Source: Mycolicibacterium cosmeticum
Lineage (GTDB): Bacteria > Actinomycetota > Actinomycetes > Mycobacteriales > Mycobacteriaceae
Assembly (NCBI GenBank): GCA_016197365.1
Contig: JACPVS010000011.1
Location: 124,001 to 188,000 of the forward strand
DNA length: 64,000 nucleotides
Direction of reading: 5' to 3'
Made by a program: the position numbers and the translations under genes. The notes under the pieces were generated by a model. The model had not been told where the DNA came from. It saw nothing but the letters and a program-made list of their open reading frames with translations, and made no database searches. Positions 1-11,227 of the stretch are shown here, in pieces. The first letter of the stretch is position 1. Each line of letters begins with the position of its first letter.

Positions 1-1
1 G

Positions 2-667
2 CACCGGGTCGTGCTGATCGACCCACCCGGCCACGGCGGCAGCGAAAAGCTGACAGCGCCATTCACTTTCACCGACTGCGCCCGCACCGTCGTCGACCTG
101 CTGGACGGGCTCGGTGTCGAACACGCGCATTTCGTCGGCAACTCGTGGGGCGGCATGATCGGTGGCACGTTCGCCGCGCAATACCCGGACCGGATCGGGC
201 GCGCGGTGCTGATGAACTGCACCGCGTCGGCGGCGGGTGCCCGGCAGCGCTTCGAATACGGGCTGCTGTTGCGGACGGCCAAGCTGCTCGGCGGTATCCG
301 CGGCCCGCTGACCCGTGAGGTGCTCAAGGCATTCCTCGGTCCGACCACCATGCGCACCCGTCCCGACGTCGTCGCCTTCGTGCGGGCGGCCGCCGCGCGG
401 GTCGATGTGGGTTCGGCGTCGTGGGCGGTGCGCAGCGTGGTGCCGCACCGGCCGGATCAGCATGCGCTGCTGGGGAGTGTGCGCACCCCGGTGCTGGTGG
501 TCGCGGGCGAAGAGGATGCGACCTTTCCGCTCGCCGAGACGCTGTCGATGGCCGACGCCATCCCGGGTGCGGCCACCGCCGTGCTCGACGGCGTGGCGCA
601 CCTCGCCGCGTTGGAGAATCCGACCGTCGTCAACGCGCTGATCAAGGATTTCGTGTTCGGCGCGTAG
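2..667 (+). CDS. alpha/beta hydrolase, C-terminal part (5' end outside window)
   Basis: The reading frame is already open at the window edge and reads into the strand typical of alpha/beta hydrolases (VLIDPPGHGGS), so the start codon lies upstream. The nucleophile elbow GNSWGG is encoded at 137-154. A GEEDATFP stretch probably carries the catalytic Asp, and GVAHLAALE near the C-terminus carries the catalytic His. The triad therefore looks complete. The family includes C-C bond hydrolases, esterases and epoxide hydrolases, and the substrate cannot be named. The stop lies 9 bases before the P450 start on the same strand, so the two may be co-transcribed in a catabolic or lipid-modifying cluster. 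Confidence 0.85.
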   Translation, partial: HRVVLIDPPGHGGSEKLTAPFTFTDCARTVVDLLDGLGVEHAHFVGNSWGGMIGGTFAAQYPDRIGRAVLMNCTASAAGARQRFEYGLLLRTAKLLGGIRGPLTREVLKAFLGPTTMRTRPDVVAFVRAAAARVDVGSASWAVRSVVPHRPDQHALLGSVRTPVLVVAGEEDATFPLAETLSMADAIPGAATAVLDGVAHLAALENPTVVNALIKDFVFGA

Positions 668-676
668 CGTGTCTAC

Positions 677-1876
677 ATGACCCAGACGCTGCCCCCGGTA
701 CACATGCGGCGCAACGGCTTCGACCCGACACCCGAGCTCGCCGCCCTGCGCGAGTCGGCGGGCGTGCAATCGGTCATCGGCCCGCTGGGCAACCGTGCCT
801 ACCTGATCACCCGGCATGAGGACGTGAAGGCCGTCCTCGCCGATCACGAGCACTTCTCCAACAGTCGGCCGCCGGGGTTCACCCTGCCCGGCGCGCCGGA
901 GATGTCCGCCGAGGAGCTGGCCAGCGCGCGGGCGGGCAACCTGCTGGGGATCGACCCGCCGGAGCACCAGCGGCTGCGCCGCATGCTGACCCCCGAATTC
1001 ACCATCCGGCGGATGAAGCGACTGGAGCCGCGGATCGCCGAGATCGTCGAGGAGCGCCTCGACGCGATGGCCGTGGCCGGGGGTTCGGTCGATCTGATCG
1101 ACGAATTCGCCCTGCCCGTACCGTCATTGGTCATCTGCGAGCTGCTCGGCGTGCCATACGACGACCGCGCCGACTTCCAGGAGCGGTCAGGCAGGCAGCT
1201 CGACCTGTCTCTGCCGATCGCGCAGCGGATGGCGCTGCAACAGGAAAGCCGCGATTACATGCGCGGACTGGTCGTCGCGGCCCGTCGCGCTCCCGGCGAG
1301 GACATCCTCGGCATGCTCATCCGCGAGCACGGCGACGAACTGACCGACGACGAACTGGTCGGCATCGCCGGGTTGCTGCTGCTGGCCGGCCACGAGACCA
1401 CGTCCAACATGCTGGGGCTGGGCACGCTGGCATTGTTGCGCCATCCCGAACAGCTGGCCCGGGTGCGCGACGCCCCCGACGCCATCGGGCCGGCGATCGA
1501 GGAACTGCTGCGCTGGTTGTCGGTGGTGCAGCATGCGATTCCGCGGTTCACCACGGCCGAGGTCGAGGTGGCCGGCGTGGTGATCCCGGCGCACCGGCTG
1601 GTGTTCGCCTCACTGCCGTCGGGCAACCGGGACCCGTCGTTCGTCGAGGATCCCGACGTTCTGGACATCGGCCGTGGCGCCCCGGGCCATCTCGCCTTCG
1701 GCCACGGTGTGCATCACTGTCTGGGTGCGCCGTTGGCCCGGATGGAGATGCGCATCGCGTTCCCGGCATTGTTCCGCCGCTTCCCCGGACTGACTCTGGC
1801 CGAGGACTTCGACGATGTCGAATTCCGGTCCTTCCATTTCATCTACGGACTACGGTCACTGGCAGTGAGGTGGTGA
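677..1876 (+). CDS. cytochrome P450
   Basis: A 399-residue soluble bacterial P450 of class I size. The I-helix oxygen-activation motif AGHETT is at residues 237-242, the K-helix ExxR (E276-R279) is present, and the heme loop FGHGVHHCLG places the thiolate Cys at residue 347. All catalytic hallmarks are intact, so it should be an active monooxygenase. The next gene encodes a 3Fe-4S ferredoxin that is the likely electron donor. No ferredoxin reductase is seen nearby. The CYP family number and substrate are not assigned. The ATG follows the hydrolase stop by 9 bases. Confidence 0.95.
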   Translation: MTQTLPPVHMRRNGFDPTPELAALRESAGVQSVIGPLGNRAYLITRHEDVKAVLADHEHFSNSRPPGFTLPGAPEMSAEELASARAGNLLGIDPPEHQRLRRMLTPEFTIRRMKRLEPRIAEIVEERLDAMAVAGGSVDLIDEFALPVPSLVICELLGVPYDDRADFQERSGRQLDLSLPIAQRMALQQESRDYMRGLVVAARRAPGEDILGMLIREHGDELTDDELVGIAGLLLLAGHETTSNMLGLGTLALLRHPEQLARVRDAPDAIGPAIEELLRWLSVVQHAIPRFTTAEVEVAGVVIPAHRLVFASLPSGNRDPSFVEDPDVLDIGRGAPGHLAFGHGVHHCLGAPLARMEMRIAFPALFRRFPGLTLAEDFDDVEFRSFHFIYGLRSLAVRW

Positions 1877-1878
1877 GA

Positions 1879-2070
1879 ATGCATATCGATGCCGACCGCG
1901 ACGCATGTATCGCCGCGGGCAACTGTGTGATGGTGGCCGATGCCGTCTTCGATCAGGATGACGACGGTGTGGTGGTGCTCCTCGGCGACGAGGTTCCCCC
2001 CGGCGAGGAGGAGCGCGCCCGCGAGGCCGTCAAACTCTGCCCGGCCAGCGCGCTGCGCGAAGCCCCGTAG
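1879..2070 (+). CDS. 3Fe-4S ferredoxin (P450 redox partner)
   Basis: A protein of about 63 residues with an early CIAAGNC pair and a late CP (KLCPASAL), the three-cysteine pattern of mycobacterial 3Fe-4S ferredoxins that serve P450s. An acidic centre (DQDDDG) fits the family. The ATG at 1879 has a purine-rich GAGGTGGTGAG just upstream and lies 2 bases after the P450 stop. A GTG at 1870 in the same frame, overlapping the P450 end, is an alternative start. Tight linkage argues that it delivers electrons to the preceding P450. Confidence 0.9.
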   Translation: MHIDADRDACIAAGNCVMVADAVFDQDDDGVVVLLGDEVPPGEEERAREAVKLCPASALREAP

Positions 2071-2113
2071 CGCACCCTGGAATAAATCGCGATGAGCTTT
2101 GCTTGTCGCGTGA

Positions 2114-2929
2114 ATGACCTATCCCGTGCGCGTTGCCGTCCAGATCCAGCCCGCCGAGACCCCTGACTACGCCACCTGGCGCCAAGCCGTCCTGCACGCC
2201 GAGGAGATCGGCGTCGACATCATCTTCGGCTACGACCACTTCCACGCGCCGTTCATCGAATCCATCGCCGACGCGAAACCGGTGCTGGCCGAAGTGCAGC
2301 CCGACGTCAACAACTTCGAGGGCTGGACCGCGCTGGCGTCGTGGGGCGAGATCACCACCCGCGCGGAACTCGGCCTGCTGGTGGCCGGCATCGGTTACCG
2401 CAATCCCGATCTGCTGGCGGACATGGCGCGCACCGTCGACCACATCAGCGGCGGCCGGACCATCCTGGGCGTCGGCGCGGGCTGGTACGAGAAGGACTAC
2501 ACCACCTACGGTTTCGACTTCGGCACGGTCAAGTCCCGAGCCGACCTGTTCGATGAGGGCCTGCTGCGGATCGAGAGCAGGTTCGCGCAGTTGCAGCCGG
2601 CACCGTTGCGCAAGGTTCCCATCCTGATCGGTGGTTCCGGGCCCAAGCGCACCCTGCCCGCCGTCGCGCGGCACGCCGACATCTGGCACACCTTCCTGCC
2701 GATCGACTCCTACCGCGAGGCCAGCGCACGCGTCGCCGAACTCGCCGCGGGCTTCGGCCGCGCCGATTCCGACATCGAACGGTCGACGCTGTGGGCCGAT
2801 CCCAAGTCCGCGGACGAGTACCTGTCGGCCGGCGCGTCGTTGTTCCACACCGAGCTGCGCGCCTCGGACGGGAAGTTCGACTTCAGCACCGTCGATAAGC
2901 TGGTGGACTGGCGCGATACGAAGCGCTGA
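2114..2929 (+). CDS. LLM-class F420-dependent oxidoreductase
   Basis: A 271-residue protein of the luciferase-like monooxygenase fold. It has the N-terminal barrel strand (RVAVQIQPAET), the IFGYDHFHAPF segment, an AELGLLVAGIGYRNPDLLADMARTVDHISGGR core and GVGAGWYEKDYTTYGFDFG. The SGGR / GVGAGW segment is characteristic of F420-binding LLM enzymes. Members are F420-dependent dehydrogenases or reductases with diverse substrates, and none can be assigned here. It lies 43 bases after the ferredoxin on the same strand and may act with the P450 system. It resembles the LLM protein at 55207-56145 only at family level. Confidence 0.88.
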   Translation: MTYPVRVAVQIQPAETPDYATWRQAVLHAEEIGVDIIFGYDHFHAPFIESIADAKPVLAEVQPDVNNFEGWTALASWGEITTRAELGLLVAGIGYRNPDLLADMARTVDHISGGRTILGVGAGWYEKDYTTYGFDFGTVKSRADLFDEGLLRIESRFAQLQPAPLRKVPILIGGSGPKRTLPAVARHADIWHTFLPIDSYREASARVAELAAGFGRADSDIERSTLWADPKSADEYLSAGASLFHTELRASDGKFDFSTVDKLVDWRDTKR

Positions 2930-2961
2930 GAGTTGTCGGGGTCGCGAGTAGAATCGAACAC

Positions 2962-4392
2962 ATGTTCGATGCGTTGCCGCAACCCGATCTTCTCCAACGG
3001 GTCTGCGACCGCGCCCGGGCCAACAATCAAGCCGCCGCCGCGCTCTACACCACCATCGGCGCCCTCTACCGCCAACGCCTCGCCGACCTCGGAGACCGCA
3101 CGGAATGGGTACATGACACCGACGACGCGGTCGCCACCGAAATCGCTGTCGCACTACGCATCAGCCAAGGCCTGGCCATGACCTACCTGCGCACCGCCCG
3201 CTGCATGCACGAACGCCTCCCCCAGCTGGCCGCCCTGTTCACAGCCGGAGACATCGACTTCACCCTTTACGACGCCCTGGCCTACCGCACCGACCTGATC
3301 GATAACCCCGACACACTGCACACCGTCGACACCGAACTCGCCGCCAAAGTTCCACGCTGGCCCTCCCTTTCACGCTCCCAGATCTTCCGCCGCACCGACC
3401 GGATCGTCGGACGCCACGACCGCGACGCGATCCGGCGCCGCAAGAAAGCCATCGACGACCGCCACCTCGACATCTGGAACAGCGGCGACGGAACCTCCGA
3501 AGTCCGCGGCCACCTCCGCAACTACACCGCCGACGCACTCAACGAACGCGCCAACGCCCTGGCCGCCACCGTCTGCCCCAACGACCCACGACCGCTATCC
3601 GCACGCCGCGCCGACGCCCTCGACGCCATCCTCGCCAAACAAGACCGGATGGAATGCGAATGCAGCCGACCCGACTGCACCGCAGGCGACAAACCCCCCG
3701 CCAGCCCCGTGCTCATCCACGTCATCGCCAACCAGAGCACCCTCGACGGCGACGACACCCCCGGCCTGTCCGCCACGGGGGACCTCATTCCCGCCGACGA
3801 AGTCCGCGAACTCGCCCGCACAGCGCGGGTCCTGCCCGTGATGCATCCGCACGACGCACCACCGGAAGCCGGATACGTCCCCTCCCGCGCACTGGCCGAA
3901 TTCATTCGCGCCCGCGACGTGACGTGTCGCTTCCCCGGCTGCGACACACCGGCCAGACAATGCGACATCGACCATACGACGCCCTACAGCAACAACGGCC
4001 CCACCCATGCCTCAAACCTCAAATGCCTCTGCCGCAGAAACCATCTGGACAAAACCTTCGGCGGCTGGCACGACACCCAACTACGCGACGGCACCATCAT
4101 CTGGACATCACCCACCGGCGAGGTCTACATCACCCTCCCCGGTAGCGCCGACCTGTTCCCCACCCTCATGACACCCACCGCCGCCCTGCCCGACACACCC
4201 CGCCCGGCCCGCCAATGCGATGACCGGACGCAGAAATTGCCCAAACGCCGCACCACCCGCGCCGAAAACCGGCGCCGCCGTATCGCCGACGAACGCCGGC
4301 TCAACCGCAACGACCGTGACGCCGCCGCTCAGACCGAACGATGGAACCAGATGATCCGCACAGGCCTCAAAGACCTGCCACCCCCGTTCTGA
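2962..4392 (+). CDS. DUF222 / HNH endonuclease domain protein (13E12 repeat family)
   Basis: A 476-residue protein with a long alpha-helical DUF222-like N-terminal region followed by an HNH nuclease module. Cysteines pair as CRFPGC (residues 323-328), then DIDHTTPYSNNG, NLKCLCRRNH and FGGWH follow, giving the complete metal-binding HNH pattern. The tail is basic and Arg-rich. The family is multicopy in mycobacteria, where it is called REP13E12. Some copies host phage attachment sites, although no att duplication is evident here. Function is unknown beyond probable nuclease activity. The gene ends 10 bases before a convergent membrane protein gene. Confidence 0.9.
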   Translation: MFDALPQPDLLQRVCDRARANNQAAAALYTTIGALYRQRLADLGDRTEWVHDTDDAVATEIAVALRISQGLAMTYLRTARCMHERLPQLAALFTAGDIDFTLYDALAYRTDLIDNPDTLHTVDTELAAKVPRWPSLSRSQIFRRTDRIVGRHDRDAIRRRKKAIDDRHLDIWNSGDGTSEVRGHLRNYTADALNERANALAATVCPNDPRPLSARRADALDAILAKQDRMECECSRPDCTAGDKPPASPVLIHVIANQSTLDGDDTPGLSATGDLIPADEVRELARTARVLPVMHPHDAPPEAGYVPSRALAEFIRARDVTCRFPGCDTPARQCDIDHTTPYSNNGPTHASNLKCLCRRNHLDKTFGGWHDTQLRDGTIIWTSPTGEVYITLPGSADLFPTLMTPTAALPDTPRPARQCDDRTQKLPKRRTTRAENRRRRIADERRLNRNDRDAAAQTERWNQMIRTGLKDLPPPF

Positions 4393-4402
4393 GCGGGATT
4401 CG

Positions 4403-5068
4403 TCATTCGATGGCGTCCGGCAGGTGGATCACCCCGGAGCGCGCGAGCAGCATCAGGCTCACGATGAGCACCCACACCGGGAACACCAGCGTCAGCCAGA
4501 CGGACGTGTCGGCGGCCACCAACAGGGTGACCGCCGTCGCGTAGGTGGTCCACACCAGCCAGCGGGGCATCACACCGGTTTTCAGCCAGATGGTGGCCAG
4601 CGAGATCATGAAGACCGCGGCCATCCGTAGCGCGTAGGTGCGGCCCAGCGCCGTCAGCAGCATCGTGGCGAAGGACACCACCTCATCGCGGGCCGCGGCA
4701 TCGGTCACGTGGGTGGCGCTGTGCGCCAGACCCATTCCGACACTGGTGGTGGCGAACACCATGGCCAGGAACAGCAGGCCTGCGCCGAGGAATACGGAGG
4801 AGAAGAATTTGTCCTCGACGGCCGCGAAGCCGTCGCGCACCACGCCGATGAACCAGAGGAACGCGATGCCGGCGAAGGGCATCAAGGTCGCCGCCAGTTT
4901 GATGTGGTCGCTGCCGACCACGGTCCACTGGGAACCCAGCTCCCCGCCCTCCGGCACGCTGATCCACAGCAAGATGAGAGCGGTGGTGAACAGCAGGGAG
5001 AACAGGACACCGGCGGCCGCCGCCGCACGCGGGGTGGTCAAGCGATGGAACTGCAGAGTCGACGTCAC
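4403..5068 (-). CDS. multi-pass membrane protein, unrecognised family
   Basis: With a GTG start at 5068 the protein has 221 residues and about five or six hydrophobic helices: LFSLLFTTALILLWI, LMPFAGIAFLWFIGVV, GAGLLFLAMVFATTSVGMG, ALRMAAVFMISLATIWL, and LLVAADTSVWLTLVFPVWVL, which may be two. There are no enzyme motifs. A longer reading frame begins at 5149, but its first 27 residues are Ser/Arg-rich and lack hydrophobicity, so the internal GTG is preferred. It is transcribed alone and converges on the 13E12 gene. No function is assigned. Confidence 0.75.
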   Translation of the reverse strand: MTSTLQFHRLTTPRAAAAAGVLFSLLFTTALILLWISVPEGGELGSQWTVVGSDHIKLAATLMPFAGIAFLWFIGVVRDGFAAVEDKFFSSVFLGAGLLFLAMVFATTSVGMGLAHSATHVTDAAARDEVVSFATMLLTALGRTYALRMAAVFMISLATIWLKTGVMPRWLVWTTYATAVTLLVAADTSVWLTLVFPVWVLIVSLMLLARSGVIHLPDAIE

Positions 5069-5305
5069 CGCGTCATGTTCGCATCCGGCGCGACTGCTGC
5101 GTGCCGAACTAGCGCTGACGCGCGCTCGCGATGTGCCGGGTGATGCCATGCTGCCTGCAATGGCGCGTCCCGGCGACCGGCGCTGCGGTGCAGCCCGGGC
5201 TTCGACAAGAACGATTCAGGTAGGTCATCAACCGCTACTTTCACACGTGATAGCGCCACGAACGCATCGATGGAGTGAATGAGCGATGACGACTTGGCAA
5301 GCGAA

Positions 5306-5339
5306 GAGGGCCGACGCGGTTCACACCGCGTCGGCCCTC
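5306..5339 (-). terminator. strong hairpin downstream of the cold-shock gene
   Basis: A perfect 15-bp stem (5306-5320 with 5325-5339) closes a 4-base loop. It lies about 20 bases beyond the cold-shock gene stop on the minus strand. There is no long T-run, as is common for mycobacterial terminators. The remainder of the gap from 5069 to 5357 holds no other feature I can support. Confidence 0.75.
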
Positions 5340-5357
5340 AAAAGCTCAGTTTTTCGC

Positions 5358-5561
5358 TTAGATCAGCGAAACGCCAACGGCCTGCGGGCCTTTCGCGCCC
5401 TGCTCGACCTCGAACTGAACGCGAGCGTTCTCTTCGAGCGAGCGGTAACCGTTGCCGGTGATCTCGGAGTAGTGAACGAAAACGTCGGCAGCCCCACCGT
5501 CGGGAGCGATGAAGCCGAAGCCCTTTTCACTGTTGAACCATTTCACAGTGCCCTGTGCCAT
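5358..5561 (-). CDS. cspA: cold-shock protein (CspA family)
   Basis: A 67-residue single cold-shock domain that binds single-stranded RNA or DNA and melts mRNA structure. It begins [18 protein letters not shown], with RNP1 as KGFGFI and RNP2 as VFVHY, both intact, and ends in [10 protein letters not shown]. The ATG at 5561 matches the canonical CspA N-terminus. An in-frame upstream ATG would add only six atypical residues. The gene is monocistronic, with a strong hairpin after the stop. Confidence 0.95.
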   Translation of the reverse strand: MAQGTVKWFNSEKGFGFIAPDGGAADVFVHYSEITGNGYRSLEENARVQFEVEQGAKGPQAVGVSLI

Positions 5562-5630
5562 TGAACTTACTTCCCTCATTTACAAGCGCGACAACCAAAA
5601 TGCGCGCGACTGACCCTAACACGCACCGAG

Positions 5631-8242
<2,612 letters not shown>

Positions 8243-8259
8243 ACGGTAGTTTTCGTGGG

Positions 8260-9039
8260 GTGAACATCCGGCCCCTGCACCAGTCGGTACGCCCCAGCCC
8301 GGTCTTCCTGGCGATCGTCGCGCTCACCGCGGTGGCCGGCGCGCTCTCCTGGTTCTGCGGCGACGCGGTGAAGCCGCTGTCGTACGCCGCGGTGTTCGTC
8401 TTCGTCGTCGCGGGCTGGCTGGTGTCGTTGTGTCTGCACGAGTTCGGCCACGCCTACACCGCGTGGCGGTTCGGCGACCGGGATGTCGAGGTCCGCGGCT
8501 ATCTGACGCTCAACCCGCTGAAGTACTCCAATCCGCTGCTGTCCATCGCCCTTCCGCTGGCGATCATCGCGATCGGCGGGATCGGCCTGCCCGGCGGCGC
8601 GGTCTACGTGCGGACCTCGTGGATGACGGCACGCCAGCGCACGCAGGTCAGCCTGGCCGGCCCCGCGGCCAACGCGCTGCTGGCGGTGCTGCTGTTGGTG
8701 GTCACGGCCCTGTTCTTCGACTCTGCCCACGGCGTCTTCTGGTCCGGTATGGCGTTCCTGGGCTTCCTGCAGGTGACGGCCCTGCTGCTGAACCTGCTGC
8801 CGGTCCCCGGACTGGACGGTTACGGCGCGCTGGAACCACATCTGGGCGAGGACACCCGCCGCGCGCTGGAACCGGCCAAGCAGTGGGGTTTCATCATCCT
8901 GTTCATCGTGCTGATGGTCCCGCAGCTCAACCGGGTGTTCTTCGATGTCGTGTTCTGGTTCGTCGAACTGTTCGGGGTACCCGAGCGTCTCGCGTTGATC
9001 GGCGGTCAGCTGACCCGGTTCTGGTCCGCCTGGGTCTGA
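8260..9039 (+). CDS. site-2 protease family (M50) intramembrane metalloprotease
   Basis: A 259-residue polytopic membrane protein from a GTG start. The zinc motif HEFGH (residues 60-64) lies at the end of a hydrophobic helix, and the third-ligand motif occurs as PGLDGYGAL near residue 186. Several hydrophobic segments surround these, so the catalytic core of an S2P-type protease is intact. No PDZ domain is seen, as in the short M50B proteins. Substrate unknown. Its position after the Rv0358-like gene matches Rv0359. Confidence 0.9.
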   Translation: MNIRPLHQSVRPSPVFLAIVALTAVAGALSWFCGDAVKPLSYAAVFVFVVAGWLVSLCLHEFGHAYTAWRFGDRDVEVRGYLTLNPLKYSNPLLSIALPLAIIAIGGIGLPGGAVYVRTSWMTARQRTQVSLAGPAANALLAVLLLVVTALFFDSAHGVFWSGMAFLGFLQVTALLLNLLPVPGLDGYGALEPHLGEDTRRALEPAKQWGFIILFIVLMVPQLNRVFFDVVFWFVELFGVPERLALIGGQLTRFWSAWV

Positions 9040-9042
9040 CCC

Positions 9043-9072
9043 TTGCGACATATGCGATTTTGCGCATATATT
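9043..9072 (+). promoter_or_regulatory. putative palindromic operator inside a leaderless promoter of the CDF gene
   Basis: A perfect 7-6-7 inverted repeat, ATATGCG-N6-CGCATAT, spans 9050-9069. It lies between a -35-like TTGCGA (9043-9048) and a -10-like TATATT (9067-9072), which are 18 bp apart. The expected transcription start is at or one base before the ATG at 9080, which would give a leaderless mRNA. Placement of a dyad between the promoter boxes fits a metal-sensing repressor or a MerR-type regulator. The regulator is not identified. Confidence 0.55.
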
Positions 9073-9079
9073 CACGGGC

Positions 9080-9973
9080 ATGGGTGCAGGACATGATCAC
9101 AGCCACGGCAGCGAGGCCCGCGTCAGCCGGATGATTCTCGGCGCGGCCATCCTCTCGGTGTTCTTCGTCGTCGAACTGGTCACCGCATTGTCGATCAACT
9201 CGATCGCCCTGCTGGCCGACGCCGGCCACATGCTCACCGACCTGGTCGCGATGTTCATGGGCCTGACGGCCGTCCTGCTGGCCCGGCGTGGCTCCACCTC
9301 CGCCGCCCGCACCTACGGCTGGCACCGGGCCGAGGTCTTCACCGCCGTCGCCAACGCCGTCCTGCTGCTCGGGGTCGCCGGATTCATCCTCTACGAGGCA
9401 TTCGAGCGACTCGGCGACGCACCCGAGGTCCCCGGCCTACCGATGATCATCGTGGCGCTGGTCGGCCTGCTGGCCAACGCCGTGGTCGTACTGCTGCTGC
9501 GCTCGCAGTCCGAGTCCAGCCTGGCCGTCAAGGGCGCCTACATGGAGGTCGTCGCCGACACCGTCGGCAGCGTCGGGGTGCTGATCGCCGGCATCGTCAC
9601 CGTCACCACAAACTGGCCCTACGCCGACGTCGTGGTCGCGGTACTGGTGGCCCTGTGGGTGCTGCCCCGCGCCTTCGCGCTGGCCCGGGCGGCGCTGCGG
9701 ATCCTGTCCGAGTCGTCACCGAACCACATCGACGTCGACGAACTGCGCACCGCACTGGCGGCGGTGGACGGCGTCACCGGGGTGCACGACCTGCATGTGT
9801 GGACGCTGGTCCCCGGTAAGGACATGGCGACCGCGCACCTGACCAGCACCCGGGAATCCGCCGGCGTGCTCGACGACGCCAAGGCGGTGCTCAACGCACG
9901 CGGGTTGGCCCACGCCACGATCCAGGTGGAACCGCCCGACCAGTCGGAGTGCCGGTGCGAGGTGACGGACTAA
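9080..9973 (+). CDS. cation diffusion facilitator (CzcD/ZitB-type metal exporter)
   Basis: A 297-residue six-helix exporter that would move divalent metal out of the cytoplasm by proton antiport. The N-terminus is His-rich (GHDHSHG). The transport site in helix 2 reads H50-M-L-T-D54. The partner site in helix 5 reads E156-V-V-A-D160, with Glu where many zinc exporters have His. The C-terminal cytoplasmic domain has the usual VHDLHVWTLVPGKDMATAHL strand. The stop overlaps the convergent DUF3151 gene stop by 4 bases. A palindromic promoter precedes the ATG, so induction by metal is likely. Confidence 0.92.
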   Translation: MGAGHDHSHGSEARVSRMILGAAILSVFFVVELVTALSINSIALLADAGHMLTDLVAMFMGLTAVLLARRGSTSAARTYGWHRAEVFTAVANAVLLLGVAGFILYEAFERLGDAPEVPGLPMIIVALVGLLANAVVVLLLRSQSESSLAVKGAYMEVVADTVGSVGVLIAGIVTVTTNWPYADVVVAVLVALWVLPRAFALARAALRILSESSPNHIDVDELRTALAAVDGVTGVHDLHVWTLVPGKDMATAHLTSTRESAGVLDDAKAVLNARGLAHATIQVEPPDQSECRCEVTD

Positions 9974-10386
9974 ACGACACCCAGTTCGGTGCGGGCGGCC
10001 GGATCACAGTCGTCGAGCAGGTCCAGGCAGCGCGCGTACTCGGGGGTCTCACCGATGGCGTCGGCGGCCTTCGCCAGCGCAGCCACACAGCGCAGGAAGC
10101 CGCGGTTGGGTTCGTGGCTGTAGGGCACCGGCCCGAAGCCCTTCCAACCGTTGCGGCGCAGCTGGTCCAGGCCGCGGTGATAGCCGGTGCGGGCGTAGGC
10201 ATAGGCGGTGATGGCCTTGTCGTCCGCCAGCGCCTCCTCGGCCAGCGTGGCCCACGCCACCGATGCACTGGGATGCGCGGCCGCGACGATGGCGGGGTTC
10301 TCCCCCGCGTCGAGCTCGTCTTCGGCCTCGACATCGCCCGGCAGCAGTACCGGGTCCGGCCCAAGGAGATCACCCATCCGCGTCAT
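9970..10386 (-). CDS. DUF3151 protein (Rv0360c-like)
   Basis: About 138 residues from the ATG at 10386 (MTRMGDLLGPDPVLL). In-frame ATGs at 10395 and 10377 are alternatives. The body is Ala-rich and helical: ASVAWATLAEEALADDKAITAYAY, then the conserved-looking TGYHRGLDQLRRNGWKGFGPVPYSHEPNRGFLRC. Such repeats of short helices look like a small TPR-like soluble protein. Function unknown. It is convergent with the CDF exporter and divergent from the membrane protein at 10469. Confidence 0.82.
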   Translation of the reverse strand: MTRMGDLLGPDPVLLPGDVEAEDELDAGENPAIVAAAHPSASVAWATLAEEALADDKAITAYAYARTGYHRGLDQLRRNGWKGFGPVPYSHEPNRGFLRCVAALAKAADAIGETPEYARCLDLLDDCDPAARTELGVV

Positions 10387-10468
10387 AAGACCCATTGTGC
10401 CGTGCGGGTGTTCACCGCCGATCGCTAGGCTTGCGCAGTAGCGTCGGCAAGGGAGGATCGCAGCAGGA

Positions 10469-11170
10469 ATGTCGAACCCAACAGGGCCGGACGATGAGCG
10501 GGAATCCGCCAGCCAAACACCAGAGGGTGACGAGCCCGAGCGTCGGTTCACCGCGCCGTCGGGTTACGACGGCTCCACGCAGATCATCGACGCGGTCCCG
10601 GAGCCGCCGACCGAGATCTTCTCCACCGAGGACGCCACCGAACTGATCGCGGCGCAGAACGCCGACCTACCCAAAAATGTTGCGCCACAGGTCATTCCGC
10701 CGCGTGGCGAATCGACCAAACCGGTGCGTACCCGGCGCAGCTGGGGCTGGGTCATCGCGGTCGTGTTGGTCATCGCGGCGCTGGTGGCACTGGCGGTGCT
10801 GGGCACCGTCCTGCTGACCCGCAAGAGCGCTCCCGCGGTGTCGCAGGAAGAGTTGGTTCGCACCACGATCGGCAATTTCGACGGCGCGATCCAGAAGGGT
10901 GACCTGGCGACCCTGCGCGGCATCACCTGCGGCGCCACCCGGGACAGTTACGTGCAGTACAACGACAAGGCCTGGGCCGAGACGCACGCCCGGGTCGCGG
11001 CGGCCAAGCAGTACCCGGTGGTGGCAAGCATCGATCAGGTCATCGTCCACGACCAGCACGCTGAGGCCAACGTCACCACGTTCATGGCCTACGCGCCGCA
11101 GACCCGCTCCACCCGCAGCTTCGATCTGCAGTTCCGCGACGAGCAGTGGAAGATCTGCCAGAACTCCTAG
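10469..11170 (+). CDS. single-pass membrane protein, Rv0361-like
   Basis: A 233-residue protein with an acidic cytoplasmic N-terminus (about 85 residues, rich in Glu, Pro and Thr). One transmembrane helix (GWVIAVVLVIAALVALAVLGTVLL, about residues 90-115) follows, then an extracytoplasmic domain with the pattern of a small alpha+beta (NTF2/DUF4878-like) fold ending DEQWKICQNS. Its position between DUF3151 and fba matches Rv0361. The role is unknown. It is monocistronic, with a hairpin terminator after the stop. Confidence 0.82.
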   Translation: MSNPTGPDDERESASQTPEGDEPERRFTAPSGYDGSTQIIDAVPEPPTEIFSTEDATELIAAQNADLPKNVAPQVIPPRGESTKPVRTRRSWGWVIAVVLVIAALVALAVLGTVLLTRKSAPAVSQEELVRTTIGNFDGAIQKGDLATLRGITCGATRDSYVQYNDKAWAETHARVAAAKQYPVVASIDQVIVHDQHAEANVTTFMAYAPQTRSTRSFDLQFRDEQWKICQNS

Positions 11171-11178
11171 AACGACGT

Positions 11179-11210
11179 CGGCGCGCCCACCCCGCAGGGT
11201 GAGCGCGCCG
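11179..11210. terminator. bidirectional hairpin terminator between convergent genes
   Basis: A 14-position stem (11179-11192 with 11197-11210, one C-A mismatch) with loop CGCA. It sits between the stop of the Rv0361-like gene and the stop of fba, which face each other. No T-run follows on either strand. Confidence 0.75.
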
Positions 11211-11227
11211 AGATCGTGTGAGGACGT

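Noticed and set aside
2962..4392. 13E12 gene as evidence of an integrated prophage
   Set aside because: No integrase, phage genes or flanking direct repeats are visible; the family is a common resident of mycobacterial chromosomes.
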